Part shown: in pieces, positions 15,610 to 25,800 of the stretch
Layout: every line of letters begins with the position of its first letter
Numbering within the stretch: position 1 is the first letter of the stretch
Assembly: GCA_937925645.1 (NCBI GenBank)
Contig: CALAMB010000015.1
Coordinates: 1 to 35,328 of the forward strand
Direction: 5' to 3'
Length of the DNA: 35,328 bases
Origin: an uncultured Acidobacteriota bacterium
GTDB taxonomy: Bacteria > Acidobacteriota > JAAYUB01
The notes under the pieces: model-generated
The model's database searches: none
Told to the model about the DNA's origin: nothing
The model's input: only the letters and a program-made list of their open reading frames with translations
Made by a program: the position numbers and the translations under genes

Positions 15610-16122
15610 ATGCGCGCCGGCGTCCGACGGGTTCTCCTGCCGCTGCTGCTGGTCGGGCTGGCCCTGCTTGCGGCGGCGCCCGTCCAGGCAGGCAGCAAGG
15701 AGTTCGACCGGCTGGTCCGCCACGTGGAGCAGCAGCTCGGCACGGCCAAAACGGACATCCCCTGCGGTTGGCTCGTCGGGCTCGCCCTGCGCTTCACCAA
15801 GCCGGAGGGGGTCAGGGGACTTCAGTTCGCCGTGTTCGAAGACGTGCCCGGAGAAGCAGCGGCCGGATTCGGCGAACTGGAGGCGGGTGCCCGCGCGTGC
15901 CTCGGGCCCGGCTGGGCCCGCATGGTCTGCCAGCGCTGCCCCGCCCGCAACGAGGCCCAGCTGATCTGGGTGCAGCCCGCGAAGAAAGAGGTGCGGCTCA
16001 TGATCGTCTCGGTGGGCGACGGCGAGGCCGCCGTGCTCCACGTGCGACTGGATCCCGATAAATTCTCCGAGTGGATGGACGAGCCCACCGTTATCGCCCG
16101 CCGGGTCAGGCGGACGCAATAA
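15610..16122 (+). CDS. Exported protein of unknown function in the sigma operon
   Basis: A 170-residue protein with a clear signal peptide (RRVLLPLLLVGLALLAAAPVQA). The mature part has four cysteines (DIPCGW, RACLGP, MVCQRCPA), which in the periplasm could form disulfides. It is not a recognised family, though its size, export signal and tandem position suggest it works with the DUF4252 protein. The ATG follows the DUF4252 stop after one base (TGACATG), so translation is probably coupled. A rho-independent terminator follows. Confidence 0.72.
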   Translation: MRAGVRRVLLPLLLVGLALLAAAPVQAGSKEFDRLVRHVEQQLGTAKTDIPCGWLVGLALRFTKPEGVRGLQFAVFEDVPGEAAAGFGELEAGARACLGPGWARMVCQRCPARNEAQLIWVQPAKKEVRLMIVSVGDGEAAVLHVRLDPDKFSEWMDEPTVIARRVRRTQ

Positions 16123-16163
16123 GTGCGCGCTCCGCACGCGCGTTTGCGGAAATTACGCGGTTG

Positions 16164-16194
16164 AAATGCTGCCGATCCCTGGCAGCATTTTTTT
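16164..16194 (+). terminator. Rho-independent terminator of the ECF sigma operon
   Basis: A perfect 10-base stem, AAATGCTGCC at 16164-16173 and GGCAGCATTT at 16181-16190, with a seven-base loop (GATCCCT), runs into a tract of T residues (16188-16194). It is 42 bases after the last stop codon of the operon. Confidence 0.88.
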
Positions 16195-16252
16195 GCCTGC
16201 AACAATGAATGCCGCACCGTCCCCGACGAAAACCGAGACCGTGTGATGAAAA

Positions 16253-16283
16253 TGATGGCATCAGGTGCTATGATGTTGCATCA
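16253..16283 (+). promoter_or_regulatory. Extended -10 promoter with two operator-like dyads
   Basis: TGCTATGAT at 16266-16274 is an extended -10 element. It is bracketed by two related dyads: TGATG-G-CATCA at 16253-16263, in the spacer, and TGATG-TTG-CATCA at 16271-16283, overlapping the -10 and the expected start site. Their centres are about 19 bases apart, close to two helical turns. This suggests repression by a dimeric regulator. No regulator gene is adjacent. Confidence 0.45.
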
Positions 16284-16380
16284 GCGTCATATCCAGTCAG
16301 CATCCGGATCCTGCCCTGACGCAGCGGCGCCATCAGACCGGGATCCATGTCGCTGGCAGGAGCAACGGAAGGGAATCCTC

Positions 16381-16863
16381 ATGGAAAAATCTGCCGGCTG
16401 GAATCGTCTCAACCGCGTGTTTCACGGGTTGAGCCATCTGAAGTTCGCCTTCTATCTGGGGGGCCTGTACTATCAGTTACAGGCCATGGTGTTCGGAAGC
16501 CGGGAGGCATTCACGAAAGACCTGTGTTTCGCCTTGCTCCTGTACGGATTCGCCATGGCTCTGGAGGGGCTGCGGGATAACAGCCGGATCGTGGACCTCC
16601 GGCGGAAGCAGCTGACCCATCGCGTCAGTCTGTTTCAATGGGTGGTCTCAGGATCCATCCTGCTGTTTTCCTTCGCGGTGCTGCTGGGGCTGGTCCTGCT
16701 CGTTTACCTGGGGGATGAGTTTCAGGGCGTGGCCGTCGCTTCGTTTGGCCTGGGCGGGCTGGCGCTCATGCGACAGGAATACGACTGCCTCAACCAGGCG
16801 CTGGAGTTCCCAGACCAGCCGATTGATCCAGAACCGTCTCCCGCCTCCGAAAACAGGCAATGA
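16381..16863 (+). CDS. Small multi-pass membrane protein
   Basis: A 160-residue protein with four hydrophobic segments at about 19-37, 46-62, 83-106 and 112-126, and a Pro/Glu-rich C-terminal tail. I do not recognise the family. The ATG at 16381 is chosen because an AAGGGA element lies about eight bases upstream and the promoter at 16253-16283 lies upstream of it; the open frame reaches back to 16243 but crosses the promoter dyads. Its stop overlaps the start of the radical SAM gene (ATGA), so the two are translationally coupled and probably functionally linked, for example as membrane partner of the enzyme; that is inference. Confidence 0.68.
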   Translation: MEKSAGWNRLNRVFHGLSHLKFAFYLGGLYYQLQAMVFGSREAFTKDLCFALLLYGFAMALEGLRDNSRIVDLRRKQLTHRVSLFQWVVSGSILLFSFAVLLGLVLLVYLGDEFQGVAVASFGLGGLALMRQEYDCLNQALEFPDQPIDPEPSPASENRQ

Positions 16864-18833
16864 GGCCACTCCCGGGGATAGCGTTTGCGGACGGAGGCGG
16901 CGCCGGCCTCGACGACGGTCAACGTTCGCCGCTGCCTTTGCGCGTCAGCCTGGTGGGGCTGGCCATGGAGGTGCTCGGCCGGGCAGCGCCGAACCTGGCG
17001 GTGTACAACCTGCGGGCCTACGCCCTGGGCGATCCCGAGCTGGCGCCCCGCGTCGCGGTGGCGGTTCACGACCTGCCGGTCACCGAGCCGGATGGCCGGG
17101 TGCTGGCCGCGGTGGCCGCCGACCGATCCCGCCTCGTGGGCCTGTCATGCTACTCGTGGAACGCGCCGGCCATGCTCCGTCTGGCGGCGGGGATCCGGGC
17201 CGCCGACCCGGCGACGATCATCCTGCTGGGCGGGCCCGACGCGACCTTCCGGGCCGGGGAGCTGCTGGCGCGGCACGCCGCCGTGGACGGCGTCGTCGCC
17301 GGCGAGGGGGAGGAGGCGTTCCGGCTGTTGCTGCGGCGGCTGGCGGGCCTCGACCCGGCGCCGTGGGAGGATACGCCCGGGCTCGTGGTGCGTGACGGCG
17401 CCGGTTATCGCGCCCTGCCGCCCCCCGAGGTTCTCGCCATGAACCGGGTGCCGGTGCTGCTGGGCGACCCCGACTTCCACCGCCGCCACCCCGGCCTGCT
17501 GGTCGTGGAGACGGCCCGCGGCTGCCGCCACCGCTGCGCCTACTGCACGTACGGCGCCCAGTCGCCCGGCCGGCGGTTGCGGCCTCTCGGCGACGTCGCC
17601 CGTGCCCTGCGCGCGTTCGCCGCTGCCGGCGGCGGAAAAGTCTGGCTCCTCGACCCCGGGCTCAACCAGGAGCCGCGGCGGTTCCGGGCGCTGGTCCGCC
17701 ACCTGGGTGCGTTGAACAACCTGACGCTGGTAGGGGCGGAGCTGAATCTGGCCACGCTCCAGCCGCCGGATCTGGCGCCGCTGGCCGGCCGGGTGGGCGA
17801 CTTCCTCATTTTCGGGCTGCAGTCCGTCTCGCCGCGCGCCCTGCGCCAGGCCGGGCGGTCGGCACGGCTGGCGGCGTTCGGGGCTAGGGCGCGCCAGCTC
17901 CGCCAGGCCGGTCTCCCCTTCAGCCTGGATGTCATCTACGGCCTGCCCGGCGACGACTACGCCGCCTTCAGCAGGACTCTCGACGCTGCCTTCGCCATGG
18001 AGCCGAACTTCATCAACTGCTTCCGGCTCCAGGTGCTGCCGGGCAGCCGGTTCGCCCGGGAATCCGAACGATGGGGTCTGCGTCACCAGCCGGAGCCGCC
18101 GTACCACCTGGAGAACTGTCACACATTCTCCGCCGGCGACATGGCCCGGGCGGACCGCCTGGCCCGGGCGCTGACCGTCTGCCACCAGTTCACCTACCGC
18201 ACCGAGATCGTCGGCCTGGCGGCGCGGGAACTGGGTGGTCGGCCGACGGACGTTCTCGAGGCGTTTCTGAACGGCGGCTGGCGGGGCGCGCCGCTCGATG
18301 AGGCGGAGCTGGCCCGCCTGGCGTCGCCCGCCGGGCAGGCGGACGGCTTGCCCGTCCTCCGGCAATGCCTGGATCATGCCTTTCGGGCGGCGGGTCACGC
18401 GGCGCTGCCCGGACCGCTGGACGACCTGCTGCGGCTGCAGCACCACTGGGGGCGCCTGCGGATCCGGGCCGGCTGTGCCCGCCCGGCTCCCCGCCGGGTG
18501 GATACTGCGGGCTGCATCCGGCTGGCCGAGTCCGCCTGCCGCCTGGCCTTCGACGCGGACGTGCTGACCCTGCTGGCGCAACTGCCGCCGCTGGCCGCGG
18601 TGGCGGGCCGGCCGCTCCGACTGGCGCTCGCCATCGCCGGCGGCACGGTGCAGATGGCGTGCCTCAGCGCCGAGGTCGCCCGGGTGCTGGATCTGCTTGA
18701 GCGACCCATGCCGGTCGCGGAGCTGGAAGCGGCTGTCGGCGGCTGGTCGCGGGACATTTCGGCGGACGAGGCCCGTCGCTGGCTGCACCGGATCCTGGAC
18801 GCTTTCGCCAGCCGGGGCTTGGTGACGCGCTGA
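16860..18833 (+). CDS. B12-binding-type radical SAM protein with DUF4080-like C-terminus
   Basis: Predicted 657 residues. The N-terminal part (about 28-165) has the Rossmann-like pattern of a B12-binding domain (VGLSCYSWN, IILLGGPDATF, DGVVAGEGEEAF) but lacks the usual DxHxxG cobalt-ligand motif. The radical SAM core follows, with CRHRCAYC (Cys222, Cys226, Cys229) for the 4Fe-4S cluster and downstream strands such as FLIFGLQSVSPRALRQAGR and FSLDVIYGLPGDDYAAF. The C-terminal 230 residues resemble the DUF4080 extension and end in a helical segment. Substrate unknown. Its ATG overlaps the stop of the small membrane protein. No precursor peptide is visible nearby. Confidence 0.8.
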   Translation: MRPLPGIAFADGGGAGLDDGQRSPLPLRVSLVGLAMEVLGRAAPNLAVYNLRAYALGDPELAPRVAVAVHDLPVTEPDGRVLAAVAADRSRLVGLSCYSWNAPAMLRLAAGIRAADPATIILLGGPDATFRAGELLARHAAVDGVVAGEGEEAFRLLLRRLAGLDPAPWEDTPGLVVRDGAGYRALPPPEVLAMNRVPVLLGDPDFHRRHPGLLVVETARGCRHRCAYCTYGAQSPGRRLRPLGDVARALRAFAAAGGGKVWLLDPGLNQEPRRFRALVRHLGALNNLTLVGAELNLATLQPPDLAPLAGRVGDFLIFGLQSVSPRALRQAGRSARLAAFGARARQLRQAGLPFSLDVIYGLPGDDYAAFSRTLDAAFAMEPNFINCFRLQVLPGSRFARESERWGLRHQPEPPYHLENCHTFSAGDMARADRLARALTVCHQFTYRTEIVGLAARELGGRPTDVLEAFLNGGWRGAPLDEAELARLASPAGQADGLPVLRQCLDHAFRAAGHAALPGPLDDLLRLQHHWGRLRIRAGCARPAPRRVDTAGCIRLAESACRLAFDADVLTLLAQLPPLAAVAGRPLRLALAIAGGTVQMACLSAEVARVLDLLERPMPVAELEAAVGGWSRDISADEARRWLHRILDAFASRGLVTR

Positions 18834-18942
18834 GCCGCGAGCCGGCCCGTCCGCCATCCGAAGCGCCGCCGCCTGAACGGCCGGCGATCCCGAATGCGCG
18901 CACCGCCGAAAACCACACTGTCGCTCGCGCCATGGCTCAGGG

Positions 18943-18948
18943 TATAAT
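18943..18948 (+). promoter_or_regulatory. -10 element of the PAS gene
   Basis: A perfect TATAAT lies 20 bases before the ATG at 18968. A weak -35-like TGTCGC occurs 18 bases upstream. The -10 overlaps the first codons of an upstream in-frame ATG (18932), which makes the later start much more likely. The leader would be only about 13 bases. Confidence 0.45.
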
Positions 18949-18967
18949 GCCGCCCGCAGGAGGGGGC

Positions 18968-19660
18968 ATGAACGACGCGCGACCCGCCCACAGTCACGGC
19001 AACGGGTTGGATGAAACGGAGCGGCTGCTCCGCACGGAGCGGAACTTCGTCACCGCCGTCCTGGACAGTTCCAACGCCCTGCTGGTGGTGCTGGACCTGG
19101 AGGGCCGCGTGCTGCGCTTCAACCGCGCCGCCGAGCAGGCGGCCGGCCGCCCGTTCCTGGAGGCCATCGGCCGGTCGCCCGACGAGTGCTTTCCCCCCGA
19201 CGGATCCGGAGCCGCCCTGCGGCCGCTGCTGGAGCGGATCCGGTCCGGCGAGTCCCCGGTGGACGGCCGCATCGGCTGGACGGACCGGGACGGCCGGCGG
19301 CGCTGCACCCAGTGGACGGTCACGGCCTGCCCGGGTGAGAACGGCGAGGCAGCCTACATCATCTGCTCCGGGGTCGACATCACGCCGCTGCGGGAGGCGG
19401 AGGAGGAGCGCGAGCGCCTCATCGGCGAGCTGCGGAACGCGCTGGCGCGCATCGAGACCCTGCACGGCCTGATCCCCATCTGCGCCGGCTGCAAGAAAAT
19501 CCGCGACGACGGCGGCTACTGGCACCAGGTGGAGGCCTACATCGAGGCCCGGTCGCGAGCCGAGTTCAGCCACGGTCTCTGCCCCGACTGCATCGTCCGG
19601 CTCTACCCCGACTTTGCCAACCGCCTCAAAACCGCCGGCGACCCGGCGGACGAAACCTGA
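18968..19660 (+). CDS. PAS-domain protein with a C-terminal four-cysteine motif
   Basis: Predicted 230 residues, soluble. A PAS domain (about 30-145) is followed by a short coiled coil (about 138-160) and a compact C-terminal module with PICAGCKKIRDDGGYW and HGLCPDCIVRLYP, that is CxxC...CxxC, a likely zinc or iron site. This module is common at the ends of PAS and receiver proteins in many bacteria, but its role is not established. There is no kinase, cyclase or DNA-binding domain, so the output is unclear. The ATG at 18968 has CAGGAGGGG just upstream, and the TATAAT at 18943 excludes the 18932 start. Confidence 0.8.
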   Translation: MNDARPAHSHGNGLDETERLLRTERNFVTAVLDSSNALLVVLDLEGRVLRFNRAAEQAAGRPFLEAIGRSPDECFPPDGSGAALRPLLERIRSGESPVDGRIGWTDRDGRRRCTQWTVTACPGENGEAAYIICSGVDITPLREAEEERERLIGELRNALARIETLHGLIPICAGCKKIRDDGGYWHQVEAYIEARSRAEFSHGLCPDCIVRLYPDFANRLKTAGDPADET

Positions 19661-19715
19661 CGAGTCCGAAAACGACAACGGACGGGCCGCTTCGAAGGGC
19701 GTTGCCTGAAATGAC

Positions 19716-19744
19716 TTGACTTTACAGACCTCCCTCACAATAAT
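19716..19744 (+). promoter_or_regulatory. Strong sigma-70 promoter of the membrane pyrophosphatase gene
   Basis: TTGACT at 19716-19721, a 17-base spacer and AATAAT at 19739-19744; each hexamer matches consensus at five of six positions. Transcription would start near 19751, leaving a leader of about 180 bases before the ATG at 19931. Confidence 0.7.
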
Positions 19745-19769
19745 GCACAGTTTCAGAGACGGCTCATTT

Positions 19770-19855
19770 GCCGGACAAGCGGCCGGCCATTCGTGCATCC
19801 AGGCGGTTTTCCGCCGACGCCGACGCGGATGGGTCGGAGGGCGCGAGAGGCGCCC
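19770..19855 (+). promoter_or_regulatory. Structured 5' leader of the pyrophosphatase mRNA
   Basis: Three hairpins can be drawn in the 180-base untranslated leader: GCCGG/CCGGC at 19770-19774 and 19783-19787; GGCGG-TTTT-CCGCC at 19802-19815; and GGGCGC-GAGAG-GCGCCC at 19839-19855. None has a T tract, so they are not simple terminators. I recognise no known riboswitch consensus. It may be a cis-acting RNA, but G+C-rich sequence folds easily. Confidence 0.4.
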
Positions 19856-19930
19856 GTCAGGATCCGCCGGGTTGTCGGGGAGAACGTCCAGCCGGGTTGG
19901 AATAATCATCGGTCCAGAGGAGATATGGTT

Positions 19931-22420
<2,490 letters not shown>

Positions 22421-22426
22421 ACGCGC

Positions 22427-22460
22427 GCGGGGGGCGACGTTTGTCGCCCCCCGCTTTCCT
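22427..22460 (+). terminator. Strong hairpin terminator after hppA
   Basis: A perfect 12-base stem, GCGGGGGGCGAC at 22427-22438 and GTCGCCCCCCGC at 22443-22454, with loop GTTT, followed by TTTCCTT. It begins seven bases after the stop codon of the pyrophosphatase gene. Confidence 0.85.
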
Positions 22461-22580
22461 TCATCCCGCCGCAGGGATTCCACCCATTTTCACCGGATTG
22501 TTTCGGAACGCACGCCATGCCCCGCGGGCAACACACCCGCCACGGTGCCGTCGATGGGGCATCCCGCTGCAGGAGGCGAT

Positions 22581-22769
22581 TCAGCGCGGGCGGTTGGGGA
22601 CCGCCCGGATTTTTTCCAGGAGCTGTTCCACCCGGACCTGTTTTTCCTTGAGCATTTCCTTGTACGCCTGGGTCCGGGTGTGGTGGATCTCGATGGGCAG
22701 CCCGCACAGCTCCTTGTGCAGCATCGCCTCCAGGATGGCCAGTTCCTCGACTGACAGATCGATGTCCAT
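22581..22769 (-). CDS. Small helical protein of unknown function
   Basis: A 62-residue, charged, almost wholly helical protein (LSVEELAILEAMLHKELCGLP, then EIHHTRTQAYKEMLKEK and a Leu-rich coiled-coil end). Small proteins of this pattern occur in many bacteria without an assigned role. The ATG at 22769 is preceded by GGAGGGGGCC, a good ribosome binding site; an earlier in-frame start at 22787 has none. It lies 58 bases downstream of the giant secreted protein gene on the same strand and may share its transcript. Confidence 0.72.
   Translation of the reverse strand: MDIDLSVEELAILEAMLHKELCGLPIEIHHTRTQAYKEMLKEKQVRVEQLLEKIRAVPNRPR
22588..22615 (+). terminator. Possible second rightward terminator inside the small gene
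   Basis: GGGCGGT at 22588-22594 and ACCGCCC at 22600-22606 form a seven-base stem with a TGGGG loop, followed after GGA by six T residues. It lies within the last codons of the convergent small gene and could stop read-through from hppA. Coding constraint could equally explain it. Confidence 0.35.
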
Positions 22770-22827
22770 GGCCCCCTCCGTAACCACATGATATCACACC
22801 CCACCGAGGGGCCGGATCTTTGCGCCC

Positions 22828-25800
22828 CTAGGGCAGCGGCTGGGCGTTGACGGCGGACAGGAAATTCAGCGCCTGGTCGCCGAACAGCGCGAAGACGATC
22901 ACGTCACGGGCCGGGTCGCTCAGGCTCTCGACGAGCAGGAAGCCGCCGAAGATACTCGTCAGAGCGGGCATCTGCTGATCCAGCAGGAAGACGCTCCGGC
23001 CGCGGGCCGGGATATTGAGCGTGCTCGAATCCAGTTCCACGCCGTTCTGGTCATGGGCCGTCAGGCGGACCTGCTGGCCGGTGTCCCCCGGGTTGAGCAC
23101 GGCGAGACCCGTGAAAAATGACGTGCTGCCGAGTTGGCCGTTGGCCATGTGCGCCACGAGGCTGCGCGCCTGCCCCTGCGCGGCCAATGGCAAACTTGAC
23201 AGGAACCGCCCGTTGCCGGACTCGCCGAAGGTCACCAGGCCCATCAGCGGCGCTTCGCCCTGCGGCTCCACGGTCAGGTAGCCCGTGGCGGGGCCGGTGA
23301 GTCCGAACAGGGTGGCCACGTCCTGCTGGAGCTTGCTCTGCGCCGGGACGCTCAGCGCCGGGCTGGTGCCCAGGAGCTGGCCGGCGTCGCCGAACATGCG
23401 GATCACCACGGCCGTGCCGGTGTCGGTCGCGTTGAGCACGGTGAGCCGCGTTTCGTAGTTCACGCCCAGATTGCCGCAGGCGAAGTGCGGCGAGTAGAGG
23501 GTGGACGCGGATTCGGGCAGGGTCAGCCCGTCGATCGCCGCCAGCTTGTCGCTGTTGCCGGAAAGCTGGCAGCCCAGCACGGGGATGTCGGCCTGCAGCC
23601 GGATGAAGTCGGGCGCGGCCAGGGCGGGGAAGGCGGTCCCCAGATCCACTTCGAGCCGACCGCGACCCGGCAGCGTGTAGGACTTGGACTGGAGGACGGA
23701 GCCGTTGCTGAGCCGGTCCAGGACCAGCCGGCACTGGTTCTTGCTGGGATTGATGACCAGCAGCGTGCGCACCGGATCCGTGCCGGCGGGGAACAGGAGC
23801 CGGGTGTGGGCGTCGCGCGCGTCGGGCAGCGGGAGCCCGTCCATGTAGTGGAGGGTGGCGCCGTCGTTGGCCAGCCAGAATCCGTACGTCTCCGGCTCGG
23901 TCAGAAAGCCGCGCACCCAGCGCCCGGGCTGGTCGGCGTCGGCGCCGAACACGCTGGGGTCGGTGAGGTAGCGGGCATATTGCTGCCCGGGCGCCAGCGG
24001 CACGGTGACCGCCTTCCGGTGGGTGCCCGTGGAGTCGTAGAGCTCCAGGTTGAGCAGGCCCGTCGAAGCGCCGAGGTTGATGACGGAAAACGACAGGTCC
24101 CGGCTTTGCGGCAGATGCACCAGGTTGAACGCCCGGTCGGCGAGCGCCGCCACGCCGGTCCGGGAGCAGATGCCGCCGAGCGTGGTGCCGCCGGCGATGC
24201 TGAGGATGTCGTTTTCGACCAGCGTCACGTGGTTGACCGGATCCAGTTCCATGTCGCCCAGGGTGTTGATCGAATAGGCGTAGGCCATGGTGCCGTTGGC
24301 GTCCGAGACGCAGAGGCCGAGCTTGTAGTAATCGGCGTAGCCCACCAGGATGTCCGGCCCGTGCTGGCCGTCGAAGTTTTCGGCCTGGAGGGCCGATGGC
24401 GGGTTGATGAAAAAAATGTTCTGGCCGGAACCGGGCGCGAAGGTGCCGCCGGCGCCGGCGTGCCAGATGCTGATGGATTTGCTCGCCGCCTGCGCCACGG
24501 CCAGATCGGTGCGGCCGTCGCGGCCGAAGTCGGCGGCCGCCACGGCGACCGGCTGTCCGCCGGGCGTGGCGTAGCTGGCGGCCGAGAACGAGCCGCCCTC
24601 GTTGCGCACCACCGTCACGGAGTTGTTGTCGCGGTTGACCACCGCGATGTCCGGCCGGCTGTCGCCGTTGAAGTCGCCGGTTGTCAGCGCCACCGGTCCG
24701 GAGCCCGAGTAGATCGACTCGCTGCTTGAAAACGCCTGTCCGTACAGGATCTGCAGGGAACCCATGGCGGGGACCGTGTACAGGAAATCCTTCTGGTTGT
24801 CGCCGTTGATGTCGATCACCTGCGAGGCGCTGGGTTCGCCGGCCAGCGCCGCCGTTCGGACGGCAGCGAGGGGGCTGCCGGGGCGGGCGGCCTTGTCGAA
24901 GAGGGTTTCCCAGGCGTAGATCCGCAGCGTGCCGGCAGTGTCGGCAACCAGGATATCCGGCCGGCCGTCGCCGGTCACGTCGCCGATCTCCACCGTGCGG
25001 GCCGCGGCGCCGTCCAGGGACCGCCAGTCCAGCGTCGGGTACGTGCCGTCCGGTCCCGACAGCGACCAGTACAGCCGGTTGGACGCCGCGTCGATGGAGA
25101 CGATGTCCTCGCGCCCGTCGCCGTCGAGGTCGCCCTGGGCGTGGTCGGTGATCGTGGCGCCAACGAGGCGGGCGGGGGCGACATCCTCCGCCACGGTGTG
25201 ATCGAGCCGGAACAGGTTCAGCGTGTCGGGAGTGAATTTGGTCGTCAGGGCGGCGCCCGTCTTCTGGTAGAACGCCCGGACCGTGACCGGGAACATGTCG
25301 TCGGTCAGGTTGAAATCGTAGCCCCGCAGGTCCCCGAAGAACTGGGAGTTGGCCTGGGTGAACTGGCCGGCGGCGCCCCAGTTGCTCGCCGCGTTGAGAG
25401 GCCAGACGCCGGCGCCGATCCCGATGGTGAAGCCGAGGTAGTTCTCGTCGTCGTCGGGTTCCCAGGCGCTGGTGCTCCGGGTGAGGCGCAGCCAGATCTT
25501 GTTCTCGCCCTGCACGCAGCGGAACAGCTGGATCGCGTGGTCGTCGATGCCGGCGGTGGCCGCAGTGTCCACGACCGGCTGGTAGGTGGCCGACACGCCG
25601 TCAAAGGCGTATTCCGAGACGGCCAGCGGCTGCAACCTCGCGCCGGGGGGCAGCACGTCGAGCTGGGTCAGGGTGCCGTCGGCCAGAGTCTGGCTCAGCA
25701 GGGCGCCGTCGGGCAGGGTGAGTTCCAGGATGACCGGATTGGCAGTGCCGGCGCCGGGGAAGGTGTTGGGCGCCAGGAGGACCGTGATCGCCGAGGCGGG

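Noticed and set aside
16243..16380. Longer N-terminus for the small membrane protein
   Set aside because: The extra residues span the extended -10 and both dyads and show no ribosome binding site; the ATG at 16381 fits better.
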